Under the pieces are notes generated by a model. The model saw only the letters and a program-made list of their open reading frames with translations, had not been told where the DNA came from and did not search any database. A stretch of 64,000 bases of DNA from Varroa destructor (lineage: Eukaryota > Arthropoda > Arachnida > Mesostigmata > Varroidae), in the NCBI RefSeq assembly GCF_002443255.2, contig NW_019211458.1, forward strand, positions 28,176,485-28,240,484, in the 5' to 3' direction. Position 1 is the first letter of the stretch, and each line of letters opens with the position of its first letter. Both the position numbers and the translations under genes were made by a program. This document shows, piece after piece, positions 1 to 12,600 of this stretch.

Positions 1-3000
1 TGACAAATTGAGTTAACCCAGAGTAGTAGTGGTAGTTGCCGAAGGTGGACAGCCGAAGGACCTGAATTTCGTCGCCCAAAAAAAGTGCCGTTCTCCTGCA
101 GTCGTCTTCTTTCGCAGAAATCCGCGAAAGGCAAAACGGAATAGACACTTGTTGCCCGACGCTACCCGAAGGGGCAAGTTATAGCGGGATCAGACGTCAT
201 AAAAAACACGTAGAAGATAGGAGGGGCACATAGTAGGGATATCCAAGAGTCACAAGATCAAGGAGTTCGGAGAACGAACAAGAGCGAGAAAACGGAAGAA
301 AAAGTTGTATCATATACATTGTTATTTTTTTTATATTAATGGGAGGTTATCACATATAAGGAGTGGTTGATACTGTACCGGTGCCCAATTGTTGTTTGTT
401 AATGGTAGCAAATATTTTTGGTTTTTAATAAACCACGTGCAATAAAAGTCACATAAAACAGATTTCCGGAAGTGATATTCGGTTAATATCATATCTTGCC
501 TATTCGTAGAGGTACTATACAGTACCATCATTAATTGGGATCTTGTTTTGTTCTTGTCTTTATAGAGTGTAAATGCGTACGAAACGGATGACCAATTTCA
601 CATATGATATATTCGACCAGTGTATGCTTGTTATATTTTTCCTGTTATGTTTTACTTCCCTAGAAGTAACTGTTACGCAACATACGTATGTATACGACGC
701 ATATATATCTGTATAATAATTTCTGTACAAGTTTAAAGCTATCTGATTAGCTATTCTGGCCATGACGTTCGATATCCCCACGTATGTTGGCAGTGGACAG
801 AAAACACAGAAACGGAAAGGGCTTAGCTTGCCGTTCGCTCCTAGTCAGGTTCAAACACAGTAACTTTGGAACTGTGCGACGTCGATTGGACAGATTCGAT
901 TTTGACGTCTTTGAAAATCAGTCGTGTCGACTACCTTTGTTCTAGTTCTTAGTGTCAATGGAATGGCGAGCCACTGAAGTTAAATGCAACAAAGTTTCGC
1001 TTCATTTGAAGCTGATTGGTCATCGATTAAAGAACTCGTTGGAAACAACCCTACTTGGCAAGATCGATCGATGCCAAGCGATTTGGTTAAATCGGTCGAC
1101 ATGACGGTTCTCAGTGACCTCTGGCTTCTACGAACGACGGTTCTGAAGGACTTCTAACTTTATTTATGTAACCGTTGGTCTTACATCCGCAGCTTAGCTT
1201 GGATGGGGTTCGGTTTGTGTTCGGCAGATCTGAACTATCTGGACTGGGAGACCGGAACGATTGAGTCCAGAACGACGTAGCTCGTGAAACCTGAAGTTAA
1301 TCCAAATGAGTCAGTAGCCGTGGCTTTCCGGTGTTCTGTCTGCTTTTTTCAGCTAGTAAAAGCCATTCCTATACATTCTGCATGGCTGAGGTCAGGTGTC
1401 GTTCATAGAGATGACTCTTCGGGAAAGAGAGGGAACTCAAAGGCGCGGTTTTCCCAACTTGCAACGGGGCAGATAGCGACTGAGACACAGAAGAAATTGA
1501 TGAACGACGTCAAACGGTACAAAAGCTTATGTAAGCGGTATTTTTATTTAGCCGCCGGGAGTTGTCCTACCAGTCGCCCAACCGGAAGGACGACTAGAAA
1601 GTTATTGGACGGCAGAATCCCTGTTTGAATTTTGAGTGGTACAACATCCTGAGACCTGGAGAGATACAGAAGGACTTGAATAAAAGTGCTACTGCTCCCT
1701 ATGACGAGCGCTACAATAATGAGGTTAGGTATGTAACAGGCCATGAACACTGGATACTAACTATAGAACGATTGATGTATAGGCTTCAGCCGCTTCCTGA
1801 TCACTGATCTTCAATTTTTGTGGTCGGGGGGGGGGGGGGGGGGTAATGTACAGACAGTTTAGGTAGAATCAATACTAAAACAGAGAACATTTTCTATACA
1901 TACAATATTCGTAATATGGTAGCGTGATGAGCGTTCATTAGCCAAGCTGATCGTTGTCTGTTAGACACGTTTTTTTAAAATTTTTTCTTGTTGTTTTTGG
2001 TATGTATAAGGCAATATGTATGCAAAAGGTAATTTGCCGAAACGTAAATGTGCTTATTTTGTTAGATTTCAAGATACTGGATACGCAAAATACTGCTATT
2101 GCTCCGTCTTTGTTCACATTTAATATCGCTATAGTATGTGTAAGCCGGATAAGGTAAGCGGAGAAGGTAAGCAATAGCCGGTCTAAAGAATGGACGTTGC
2201 TTACTGACAACGTTTGAGAATATCGTCAACTGTGTATTTCCTGACTGCAATTTGTGTTGATGTGCAGATGGCAAAGATGCCAAAGACACCCGTACACAGT
2301 TTCTGATGCCCAGCTCAGACACATTCAAGGGAACTTCAAATATCTCCCGTTTAGCCCGGTTAATACGCCCACTACGTGCCGAGCGTACCATACCGGTATC
2401 GCGTTTTAGCGTAAAGCTATAAAATATTTCTTTCTCGCAGTTTTCAGAACGACATGCTAATGTATGGGTGAACTGCCAGCTGTGGAAAGTGGGAAAGAAT
2501 GGCCTAACTCATAGTCACATTTCCCGATTATATAAAGGCCACGCTTCTTCGACAGGACGCTTCCGTCCCAATGTTTAGACCTTCCACGTTGAAAACTTCC
2601 GACTCTGTAAACTGAATTCTGTTTACAGGTCTCACGTGTTCGTAGCTAAGTGCTATGATCCCACGGTATACTATATATATTCATATACCTAATAATAAAA
2701 TATATCATTATATTTATGTATAGTTTGTGTTTATGAAGGCGATATTATATCTGTGAATGGAATGTAAAACTGAGGATCGCATTTTGACATGACATTTGTC
2801 ACGAAATTAGACATATGTATCACAAATTTTTTATAATTTGCCACCAAAAATGTCCATTTGCTCAGGATGACAAGAAATCATATCTAAAGAGTGGCAACTG
2901 CGGTCGTAAAGTCGGAACTGTGGGTCCTATATATTGATTGATTCTCAGTCTGTCAACCATTTAATACATTACGTACCTTAATATTACCTTGCGGTGTATC

Positions 3001-3968
3001 CAGACAAACTTCGGTATGACGTAGCCGAGCTGAGTACTCTAGGGATTTGAAATTTCATTTTATTTGAAAGGTGAAAAGATCATACGTTTGAAACCAGCAT
3101 CATTTTCATTAATTACCAAGCGAATTTGAAAGGATTGAGATATAATTTCAAAGCATAGAAGTCGAGTCGTGTATGCACCTGTTCAAGGCTTACCTTAAAT
3201 TGGGCGCACCTTATGCCTGCACTGGTCGCAAGTTTTGCGTAGATATGGGAGGCTCAACAGCCTTTCGGAAAGCCCCAACGCGACAAGCGTGTCACTTTTC
3301 GTCGGTCGAGCAAGCTTTTGTGTACAAATTCCCTCTGCTTGAGCATATATCCAAGCAAAAGAGAGCCTTATGGCCTCATCGAGTCTGGTCAGAGTAGCCA
3401 TTCGAAGCGGCAATCGCGTTTCGAAGACAACATCGTCTGTGTGGCAATATGCAGCCTATAACTTTATGGAATCACCAGATCAGAAGTCCTTGACATTCAA
3501 TTTTAAGCACTTCAGTTTCGAAAAATATAAGTAACGGCTGGTAATTACCGACCTGTTTCATTGTGTCGCGCTTTTTTAGCTGCCACTCAATCAGTCGATA
3601 ATGCTTCTGTAGATCACAAGCCTCGAAGCTGCGCTAAAGTTCTCTTCATTTTGCTCACTTTCTGTGTAACTTGTTCGTCGGTACTTGCTTGTCACTGATG
3701 ACTATTCTCTCGCCTTCGTCATGCCTTGTCATCATCGTCACTTATTTCTGTAATAAGGTGTCGTTTCATAACCGAGCAGTGCCAGCCGAAGCAGTAGGTA
3801 GCAAAGCAAAATTCATAACAACTCTTCTTTCCCGCTTTCGCTCAGTTCCTCACCCTCGCACGACTGTAGATATTTTGGCTCTAGACAAAAATAGACGCAC
3901 TTTGTCAACATGACCCCTTCCTGTCCTTTCGTCGTAGCTCGTTACCTTTTTTGCCATAATCTTGCTTT
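1..3968. other. Gene-free stretch
   Basis: Only short ORFs with no similarity I recognise, one poly(G) run, and AT-rich patches near 2,660-2,860. Confidence 0.6.
1826..1843. repeat. Poly(G) run of 18
   Basis: 18 consecutive G in otherwise mixed sequence. Confidence 0.95.
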
Positions 3969-4247
3969 ATGGAACTTCTGCTGCTGCTGCTGCTACTAGG
4001 ACTGCCAGCAATCCTGTTTCCTGTGCAGCTTTCTTTTTGTCACGCTGCCTATGCTGGCAATCACGGAAAGCTACTGTTCTTTGATGGCCCTAACGGCATG
4101 GACATCACGGCAAACGTAACGCACCGTGGGCGAGGTGTGTCGAGTCAAACGATTCATTTCCTTACTGGCAAGAATGTTGAGCTGGGACGAAGTGAAGGCC
4201 TAATAGGACAAAGTAAGGTACTCCATCAGAAGACAACGGGCTCGTAG
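3969..4247 (+). CDS. Doubtful small ORF with a signal-peptide-like start
   Basis: 92 codons from ATG. Residues 1-18 are MELLLLLLLLGLPAILFP, then VQLSFCHAAYA, which reads like a signal peptide with a cleavage-compatible end. The Leu run comes from a CTG repeat, which can produce this look by chance. The rest (GNHGKLLFFDGPNGMDI onward) matches nothing I know. No adjacent exon or promoter is visible. It could be a first exon using one of several internal GT sites. Low confidence. Confidence 0.2.
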   Translation: MELLLLLLLLGLPAILFPVQLSFCHAAYAGNHGKLLFFDGPNGMDITANVTHRGRGVSSQTIHFLTGKNVELGRSEGLIGQSKVLHQKTTGS

Positions 4248-7200
4248 TTCCTTGTGAAGAAAGGACCTCCGTTTTTCTCTCTCATACGCATCGAGTCTTA
4301 ACCTCATACTAGCGCGCGCCTACTTGGGCGCGTTTTCTTAAGGTAAAAAGAAGGTCTCGTTGCTCGACGTCCGACTCGACTACACTCCTTCTAAGCGTGA
4401 TAGCGATGCCCTCGAGAGCAGCAATTTGTGTTGTACTGCGTCATCTTGCCAGACTTTTCCTGTACTAACCTTCTGCTCTGTTCGCCATTGCTTGCTCTGA
4501 CCTGAGGTGTCTGACGGCAACGTAGAAGAGGGCAACAAGATAGGGGTGGGCAACGACAGACTTCGGAAGATGGCAAAATCAGAAGTCTTTTTGACAACTC
4601 GGGATAGGACAGACATACAGGAGGAGGCGCGACACTACTTGATATATCTAACCAAAATTCTCATTTGCTTCGTTGCTTTCAAGTAAGGAGAGGTTGAAGT
4701 ACGAGTATTTCTGTGCGGTACGGCAAGCGCCTACCCGACATCGAACCACGCCGAGGATTGAATAGCACTTCACACTTTTTGGTATGACATGGTTGCCTTT
4801 TTTCAGCGTTGTGCAACTACATGCTAAAGGAACAAACCACGGTAAGAGCCACTGGTCTTCTGTAGTGATGATGTGCGTACAGCATACGGCATTGGAGCGA
4901 GGGGCCGTTGTCCTCTAAATGACTACTTCTACCACTTCTGGGGACTGAATCGCGTCTCACAAGCAGTGTCCCATACGACGTAATTGTGAAAGTGAAGGTG
5001 GCAGAATTACAAGCCATTCTCAGATTTTTGGTTTTTGCTTTCGAAGTGTTTCGCTCTCCCTCGTTCATTCGACTATGTGCCGCCTCTAGCGTACTTGTCT
5101 CGCTCTGTTTATTTGGCACTGTCAATCGCTGTCCAGTGGCGAAATCACGATGGTGCGTGCTGCGTCTGAGCAAAGCCTGCAGAGCGCCATGGGAAGAACG
5201 TATAAGTCCGTACATATGGGTGTGCCACTGGTGCCTAGTCATAGTCGTATATTGACTGAATGAGAGCGAGTAAGTAAACCAGCGTGAATTGAGGTAGAGC
5301 AATGTCAGTTGTCGCTTTAGTCTAGCGCCCACGTTTTGGGTAGCAGGGTCAAACCTTTTGTGCTATCAGGAACGGCCTCTTATCGTAAGTCATTTGTGAG
5401 AACGCCAATTTACCGCTGGATTACCTTTCGATAGTTGTATAGGGAACATGGAAGGCTCCAGCCCAGCAAAAACATATAATCAAATAATTTTGACAATAGA
5501 AATGATGCTACTGATTTCGTATTTGTAATGTATGTACATTATATTGTGCCGGGTGTCGTTTTTTTCTATGAAAAATAAGTACACCACAGAAAATCAGCTA
5601 AGGCATATAGATTTTAGCCTATATAATTACCTACATACTATATGTTTGTCAAGAATTTATGGACTTTTCGTAATCTTTAACAGAAGGCTCTGTTTCAAAA
5701 CGGTGATCACACCTTGTATTTTTGTCAGCCGGTTAACTACGCTATCGTTCTGTTTATTACAGTCTGCCAACCGGATTTCATACAATATTGATCACATACC
5801 ATTAGACGACAATTAAGTCACACACGATTATATCAAATATTTAACGACCCTTCCACTTCACTATTTTTTTTACAACCCTAAACAGTAAACCAACCTATTG
5901 CGTTCACACCGATATTGGGACTGCGTAAGTGTTTATAGTACTATGTTGTGCGACTATGAGTACGTTATTTTCTATAAAATACCTCTTCGTCGTCGTGAGA
6001 GGATGGTCTATTGTCCCAAAATTATCTTAATTCTGTACCAATATATTTATTGTAACAACGCAACACCACACGTAGCGTTGCTAAGCTTCGGGCTACGTTG
6101 CAGCGTGGGAAGCTTTGTGGTTGAAAACTGATGAGCAGGACAAGGGCTGAAATGAGACGAGAGCAACGTGGGTACCGACGACGGCACTATCTCCAGAAGT
6201 CGGGGGTTGACCAAGGAGAAAGCCTTACTGGGCTAAACTTAGCGAGACTTCACACGGAGAACGCCGTAAGACCTATGGAGTTCCTGGAGATTCTGTGTCG
6301 TTTAGGGGGTACCCGGGTCTCCGACCAGGACGTTGAAAAGAGGGTGGAAGACGAACAAAGGATAGAAGGTTCCACATCATTGGGTCATAGAGCGTCGGAA
6401 CCGAAGTACAGCATGATGATGGCATGCCTGCTGTTTTTACTTGAAAGGGAGGCCTTTCCTGGTCTTAGTCGGACGACCAATAATAGTATGCGAACCAACG
6501 AACCAGCGAAAAGACGCTGACGTTGTGAAGCTACTATAGACGTTGCGGCCTGGTCTTGGCCCATCCAACTACACAAAATTCTGTACGCCCGAGTCGAACA
6601 CAGCAGCGGTGATAGCCTGTCTTCAGAAGTTTGTTGTAAACCTTCAGAGTAAAGAAGCAACGAAGGAATGTCCCTTGTCACGGTCATCAGCAATTGATTT
6701 AATCCTGATCATAACCAGATGAGATCGCTCAACTTGTACAGGGCTAAGGACTAGTCAAAGGAAGTGACGCAAAAGAGTCGCCGGACGCCCCGGAAAGCAA
6801 AACGGGAGAGTTGCTGGAGGCAAAGTAAGTTGCCGGAGAAGAATGCCAGTCCCCTATTAGGGCTGGTATCCGAACGCAATAAAAGTACCGGCATTTGGCT
6901 ATGAAAAAAGATAAAATAGGGGAGTTTTGAGAAACTGTACGCCGAAAGGTCGTGTCCCTCGGATCATATTATCTGTCCCTGCCTCACCCAGTTGGTCAGT
7001 GGGGTCCAATAGCTGCTGCTAACTGGCCGTGCCAGAGTTGTGCGGATCCAAAGCTGACTGCCCGCGTTGGAGGCAGAGTTTCGGTCGAGCAGCCGAGCCT
7101 TCTTTGTCTACTCCCGAAACTTTCAAGCAATAGCAGCAAATCCCCTTGTCCCTAGACATGAGCGCAGTTCACTTTATCGTCGCTAGAATTAAGGACTGAG

Positions 7201-9670
7201 GAGAACGAGAGTCATTTTACTACGCCTATCCCACGTTTACCACTGAGATTCCCCTGCGCGAACGAGCGCCAGCCACTACTAGGACTCGACGTTCTGACCC
7301 AGTCCCCTTTCGCGCAAACGTAACGCTTTTAGTTCCTCTACTACTAAGCAACCGGGGACAACAACGGCGAGAAAAAAAGAAGTAACATTAGAGGAAACTC
7401 GACGCCTGATTCGTAGATACATACTATCTCGTAACTCTCCCTGCGCTCGTGGTAATGCCCGCTGAGGTACTCTGTACCATTATCTCATCGACCGTTGGCG
7501 AATTAAGTTTTTCGTCAAATGGCTAAGATATCGAATCGCTCGTTACTCTTGCAGGTTTCTTGCCAGTTAGCCAGCTAGACAGCTATCGCGAAATCCTTCA
7601 CTTATCCTCAGCAGCGTTGTCGCTAGCGGCATCTGCCGCAGTCAACCAAGGAGCACAGTGTTTCACGGCGGCGACACGGAAGTGTCTATTCAGCGAACTA
7701 CGTACCATAAACTACCACGACTAGCGCCACAGGCATTCATAGTGGTGGCAGCCGCTACTGGGAGGTTTTTGTGGGCATGAGATTGCAGGATTTAATCTAA
7801 TGTGATTTTCTTCCTTCGTCTCCATATGTTAAGGCCAAGAGGCAAACTGTAGGACAAGGCGAGAGCTATCGTATTATGCTTCGGAAGAGGTTAAACGAAA
7901 CGGAAATTGAAGGCAAAGAAAGTTGAAACAAGATGACGAGACCTCACGAAGAATGGGAATTGGCGATGAGTTGAGGATGGGCGAAGGCTTGTAGAAGTAT
8001 GTGTATCAATGCTTATGTATATGTACATATGACAGTACCAACGCTGCTTCTGCACCGCTGATTTAGCTATCGACGTAAGCACAGCTGTCTATCTGCGCAA
8101 ATCGGAATGGATAATTCTCCACACTACTGACACCTCACATTATACCTAACTTGCTACGAATTTCCCTCAGCAGCTGCCTTCTGCCTTATTACTACATATT
8201 TGTTTACTGGACTATATATAATTCGGTCAAAGCCTAGCCCTTTCACTATTGTCGTATTCGAGTCAGTAGAGCTGATGCAGCTTGCCACGCCTTGAAAGAT
8301 TCAGAAAAAACGTGGAAAAGCGACGATACACTTGAAGAGTGAAGGGTGACTGTAAAAGGGTGATGTCAGCAGCGGGAAATGCCGGGACATGCCGATGTCG
8401 GCTGTACTTCATAGTCTGACTGTTGGCGAAAATCAAGGCGTTCGTCAGTGACTACTTAGTACAAGGGTGGATATTACGCTGAAAACTATGAATGACATTG
8501 CAATATTATCCAAGACGAGGCACTCGAAGAGAATCTGTGGAGTGTAAACGATTCATGTAAAACGGATTCAGCTGAAGAGGCGCTGAACTCCAAGAGAAAG
8601 TTGCATTTGAAGATCAAAGGAAGATGACAGTTAGCGTCAGCTAATGTAAAAAGCTGTGCAACTTTCGAAATGTAGCTCCTTTATTATCATTAACCAGTTA
8701 AATGAGTAAGCTGTAACCATACATATACATTCGATACTCAAAAAGCCTAAGTGCTAAGTAAACTCCCTAGATTATAGTACAACATAAATCAGAATATAGA
8801 ACGTATCGAATAAACGAAATGTTCACATAGTTGGAAAGAACACACATTGTTTAGAGATTATGGATTTTGATGAAATGTAGCATATTGCGATCTTAAGGCA
8901 CCCTAGGGTTATCGATAATTAATGTTAAAAGAGAGATGGACTGTTTATGTTCTACTTTCTCTAGTAGTTATGACCAAGCCCTGTAAAGCCTCCGTGAAGG
9001 ACACCGACAATGCCCATGACAGGCCGCACTGTCGCTTTAACTCCAATTGGTCCTTCTATCAGACGGCACTCACACATCGCGTGCATAATACACCTCTATT
9101 TACACTGTTTACTGCTTACGCTTTATTCCTTACCGTGCTTTCACCCATTTTATGTTGAGGTTAATCGGTGTAGAAAACAACCAGCAACTCTTCAGGCAGT
9201 AACCTACCACACTCTGGCCCACGCCCATTCGATTGATGAGCAGTCACAGCTTGATGAGCCCAGAATTAGCTTTGTTAATAGGTGGCGTCTGGTGAATCGA
9301 CCCGTACGGAACCACGGAAAGAATCAGAATAGATGATCAAGTGGTTGTCGTCAACTTGTTTGCTTTAGCGTGAAACGCTTCTGCCTCAGCGGATTATACG
9401 CCAAATGGGGTGAAGCTCTGTGAGATCGAAAATTTATTGAAATTGAATTAGCCGCCATTGTATGTACTTTTTTTTATAGGTTTACAAGGTATCAGTTAAA
9501 ATTTAGCACACAGAACATATAAAAAAGTATAAATAACCAAAATCATCCGGCAGACTTGTATATTGCTAGTAGTAGCAATATAATGTAATCTACCCTTACA
9601 TTTAAATCATTTACTTACTGGTACATTCTTGTCAGATACTTAATGATTATATAATAATAAATATTTAGTT

Positions 9671-9696
9671 ATTCACCATTGGTAATTCACCATTGG
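9671..9696. repeat. Short tandem duplication, 12 of 14 bases per unit
   Basis: attcaccattgg occurs twice (9671-9682 and 9685-9696), separated by ta. It looks like a simple local duplication. Confidence 0.85.
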
Positions 9697-12600
9697 ATTA
9701 ACAACAATATTCTTATAAAGCTAACCAACTGCGTGCTCCGTTCAATTTTCCTCTCGTGAAATACTTAGGATTATCCGTCTACCTAATATCCATTTCGTAC
9801 CCGTATGTACATTCTGAGATAACTGCTTCGTACGGTAGCCACAACAAATGCTTTACCGTTTTGATCTACTTACGTCCGTAATAGCAGTCCGTAGCTAGAC
9901 TACAGCAAAAACACGATCATACATGGAGACCAGATAGAAAAATGGCAACTACCTGGGTTAGATTGTTTAACATTCTGGGTGCGTATTGATCGAACCCTCG
10001 ATAATTCGACAAACCAACAAATAAGCTAACTTACCGGTGGCAATTGGCATTCTGCTGAAAAACTAAAAGGAATGCTTTACTGCCCCTATGCAAGTGCGCC
10101 TTTGAACAAGAAAATTAGCTTCCCTGGCTAAAGCAGTAATTGGAGGCAGTTCATTAGGACGTAGATAGGCATGCAGCAAAGCAGACGACGATAGGGGCGT
10201 CTCCGCGTAAGTTGAACTACCCGCTTCGAAAGCTTACGTTAAGGTTTAAAGTATTCGTTAAGCGTCGCTTTCTCTGTTAGCACTCCAACCACGAGGAACG
10301 TGCCTAGCTAGAATTTTTAGAACTCTCGATAACCTGCTCGAGTTTTCGACCCTATTGTGGCTTATCGGTGCGCCCACCACCGAGTCAGTTTATCAATGCT
10401 TTAATAGATTGTCGAAGGCAAGGCCCACTACAGCCGGTGGCGCTTAAAGGCTTTCCTCCCTCAACTCACGACTGATACATTGGACGCTGTGGTTGTTTTT
10501 AGCTGGTTCGTTGGCTAGCAAATGTAAGAGGTTTGTTTTCGATATAGCGCACACGTTTCAGCTGCGCTACCACATCGGTTTTTACACCGGGATGTTGTCG
10601 GTAAAGATGAAGTCGTTTGCGGTCTCTTGAGCCCCTGCGGCTGGTCTGGGTTTCTACAGGCGTTTCTGGCCTATTTGCTCGACCTCTCTCTAATACGCAT
10701 GGATCATATCTCCAAGCAAAAGTTTAAAAACTTCAGGCAACTGCCGAGCAGCTCTTAAGCACTCTCATAGCTCTATAGTAGTGGCTCTGTTTGATTCGCT
10801 TCTTCAAGCCTCACGAGAGCTAAACAACGACGGCAAGCGTTGAAGGACCCAGTTTGGCCCTGGCGGCGGCTCGCGTAGTAACTTCCCCATCCTTTCAAGC
10901 TCAGTCATTGTAGTAGGTCCACTGAAGCAGTTCGAACGTAAAGTATAACGTTGGCAGCGACAAACACAGAAGTGAATACCTGTAGACGTCCACAAACATC
11001 CATACAGGACGTCATTTACTTCTTGCCCGGGTTATGGGAGTGTTATGGCCACAAATATACATATGACACACCACTTTCAAAAAGGTGTTCCTACTGCATA
11101 AAACATAAGCGAAGTCACCTCCAGTTACGAAAACATGGAGGAAGGTTCAAAGGGCAAACCTCATATAGCTCCATATAATCGCGGTTTCTCTAACACATAA
11201 CAGCAGTCGTATTTCATGACATGCTACATCCCTCACAAACAGAGTTAACTACTTTGGGCAGATTTTCAATAAAAAGCGTATCGGATAATCGATACGTGCC
11301 TAGAATTGGCAAGCTAACTGCATATTTTTCATCACATTCTGAAAATATAACGCCTCTGTGATTTTGCTATATATCGCAGGGTATGCACTTCTGCCCCTTC
11401 TATATGTATAGATATAAAACAGAGCAGGCATCTTGTACTTGCGTTTGCCTTCTAGATACATCTCTGTTTTGAATATGCCGCCGACGAATGTGCTCTTCCA
11501 CACAGGTATGTCCGAATGAATAGACAATCTCTCCTCACACCGCCCCTGTACAAGCTAGTCGAACAGAACATCTCTCAAAGCCGACTTCGCCCAGCCAACT
11601 GGTCTAACTTCTTGTTCGTCCGGGCCTCCAGCAACAGCCACCCAACCACGCTGCCGCCAACAGGCTGGCGTCGGAACTCGAAAAAGCCGTAGAAACTCCA
11701 GAAGAGCTTCAAGGTGGACAACGCTGAGGGTGAACAAGCACGTCAGCTGCACATACTAGCGATTGGCTCATTTTCGGCCACAACGAGTGGAGCACCCATG
11801 AAGACGCGACAAACGGATAAGCGTTTACTGCCTTTTCACTGGCGGCTGGCCGTGAGCAATAGGACGCTCCACCAACCAGTAGAGATAGCTGGCTGCTGCA
11901 CCTAAAAAAGTGAAGGCTACCCGCCAATGATACCGGCCTCCAGGCTTGACACCTTTTACGTCTTCAGGAGATTTTCTAGACTATTCGAGTGCACTGCGCC
12001 GGAGTACGCCAGAAGGTACTGATTGAATCGAGACGTGATCTTTCAGTTATTGAGTTGTCCGTCTACCTACCCGACAGCTGCTGTTCTGAGCAGCGCTCTA
12101 CGCCATTTGCCAAAGAGATATTTATAGGATAGGGCCTGAGTCAAGAAGCGAAAACGGAATCAGTACAACCATCGCCTGTTATTATCGGCGGGAGCGGCAT
12201 AGCCCCCGAGAAGGAGAAAAGATAGAGAGCCGAAGGGGAAGCAGGGGATAGCAACAGGAAGGCCAACTTGCGGGGAAGACCTCTCCGTGGGCACCTTCTC
12301 TAGAAGAGAGTCGCGCTTATCTAACTGGAGGCAACTGGAGTCGGTGAGCATAACTTGAGCAGAAAAAAACTAGAAACTGAGGCCTGAACAGATAACTCAG
12401 CTACTCCAAGAATAAAAAGAAACACACCCATTTCTCGATCACTTATTTTTGTCTACGCGCGCGCGAAATTTGAAATGACAAAGTCAATACCTGCTTTTGA
12501 CCTCTAGTTAACTACAAATAAAGAACAACTATATACATTGTATATGTAAATAGGAGCTTTTTCTCGGACTATTTCCTACTTACTGAAGCACGTTGTAGGT

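Noticed and set aside
4817..5332. Minus-strand ORF of 171 codons
   Set aside because: The composition looks random, no motif is seen, and ORFs of about this length are expected by chance in a window this size.
6131..6520. Plus-strand ORF of 129 codons with an ATG and a charged composition
   Set aside because: No family recognised, no splice or promoter context, and an overlapping minus-strand ORF is equally open.
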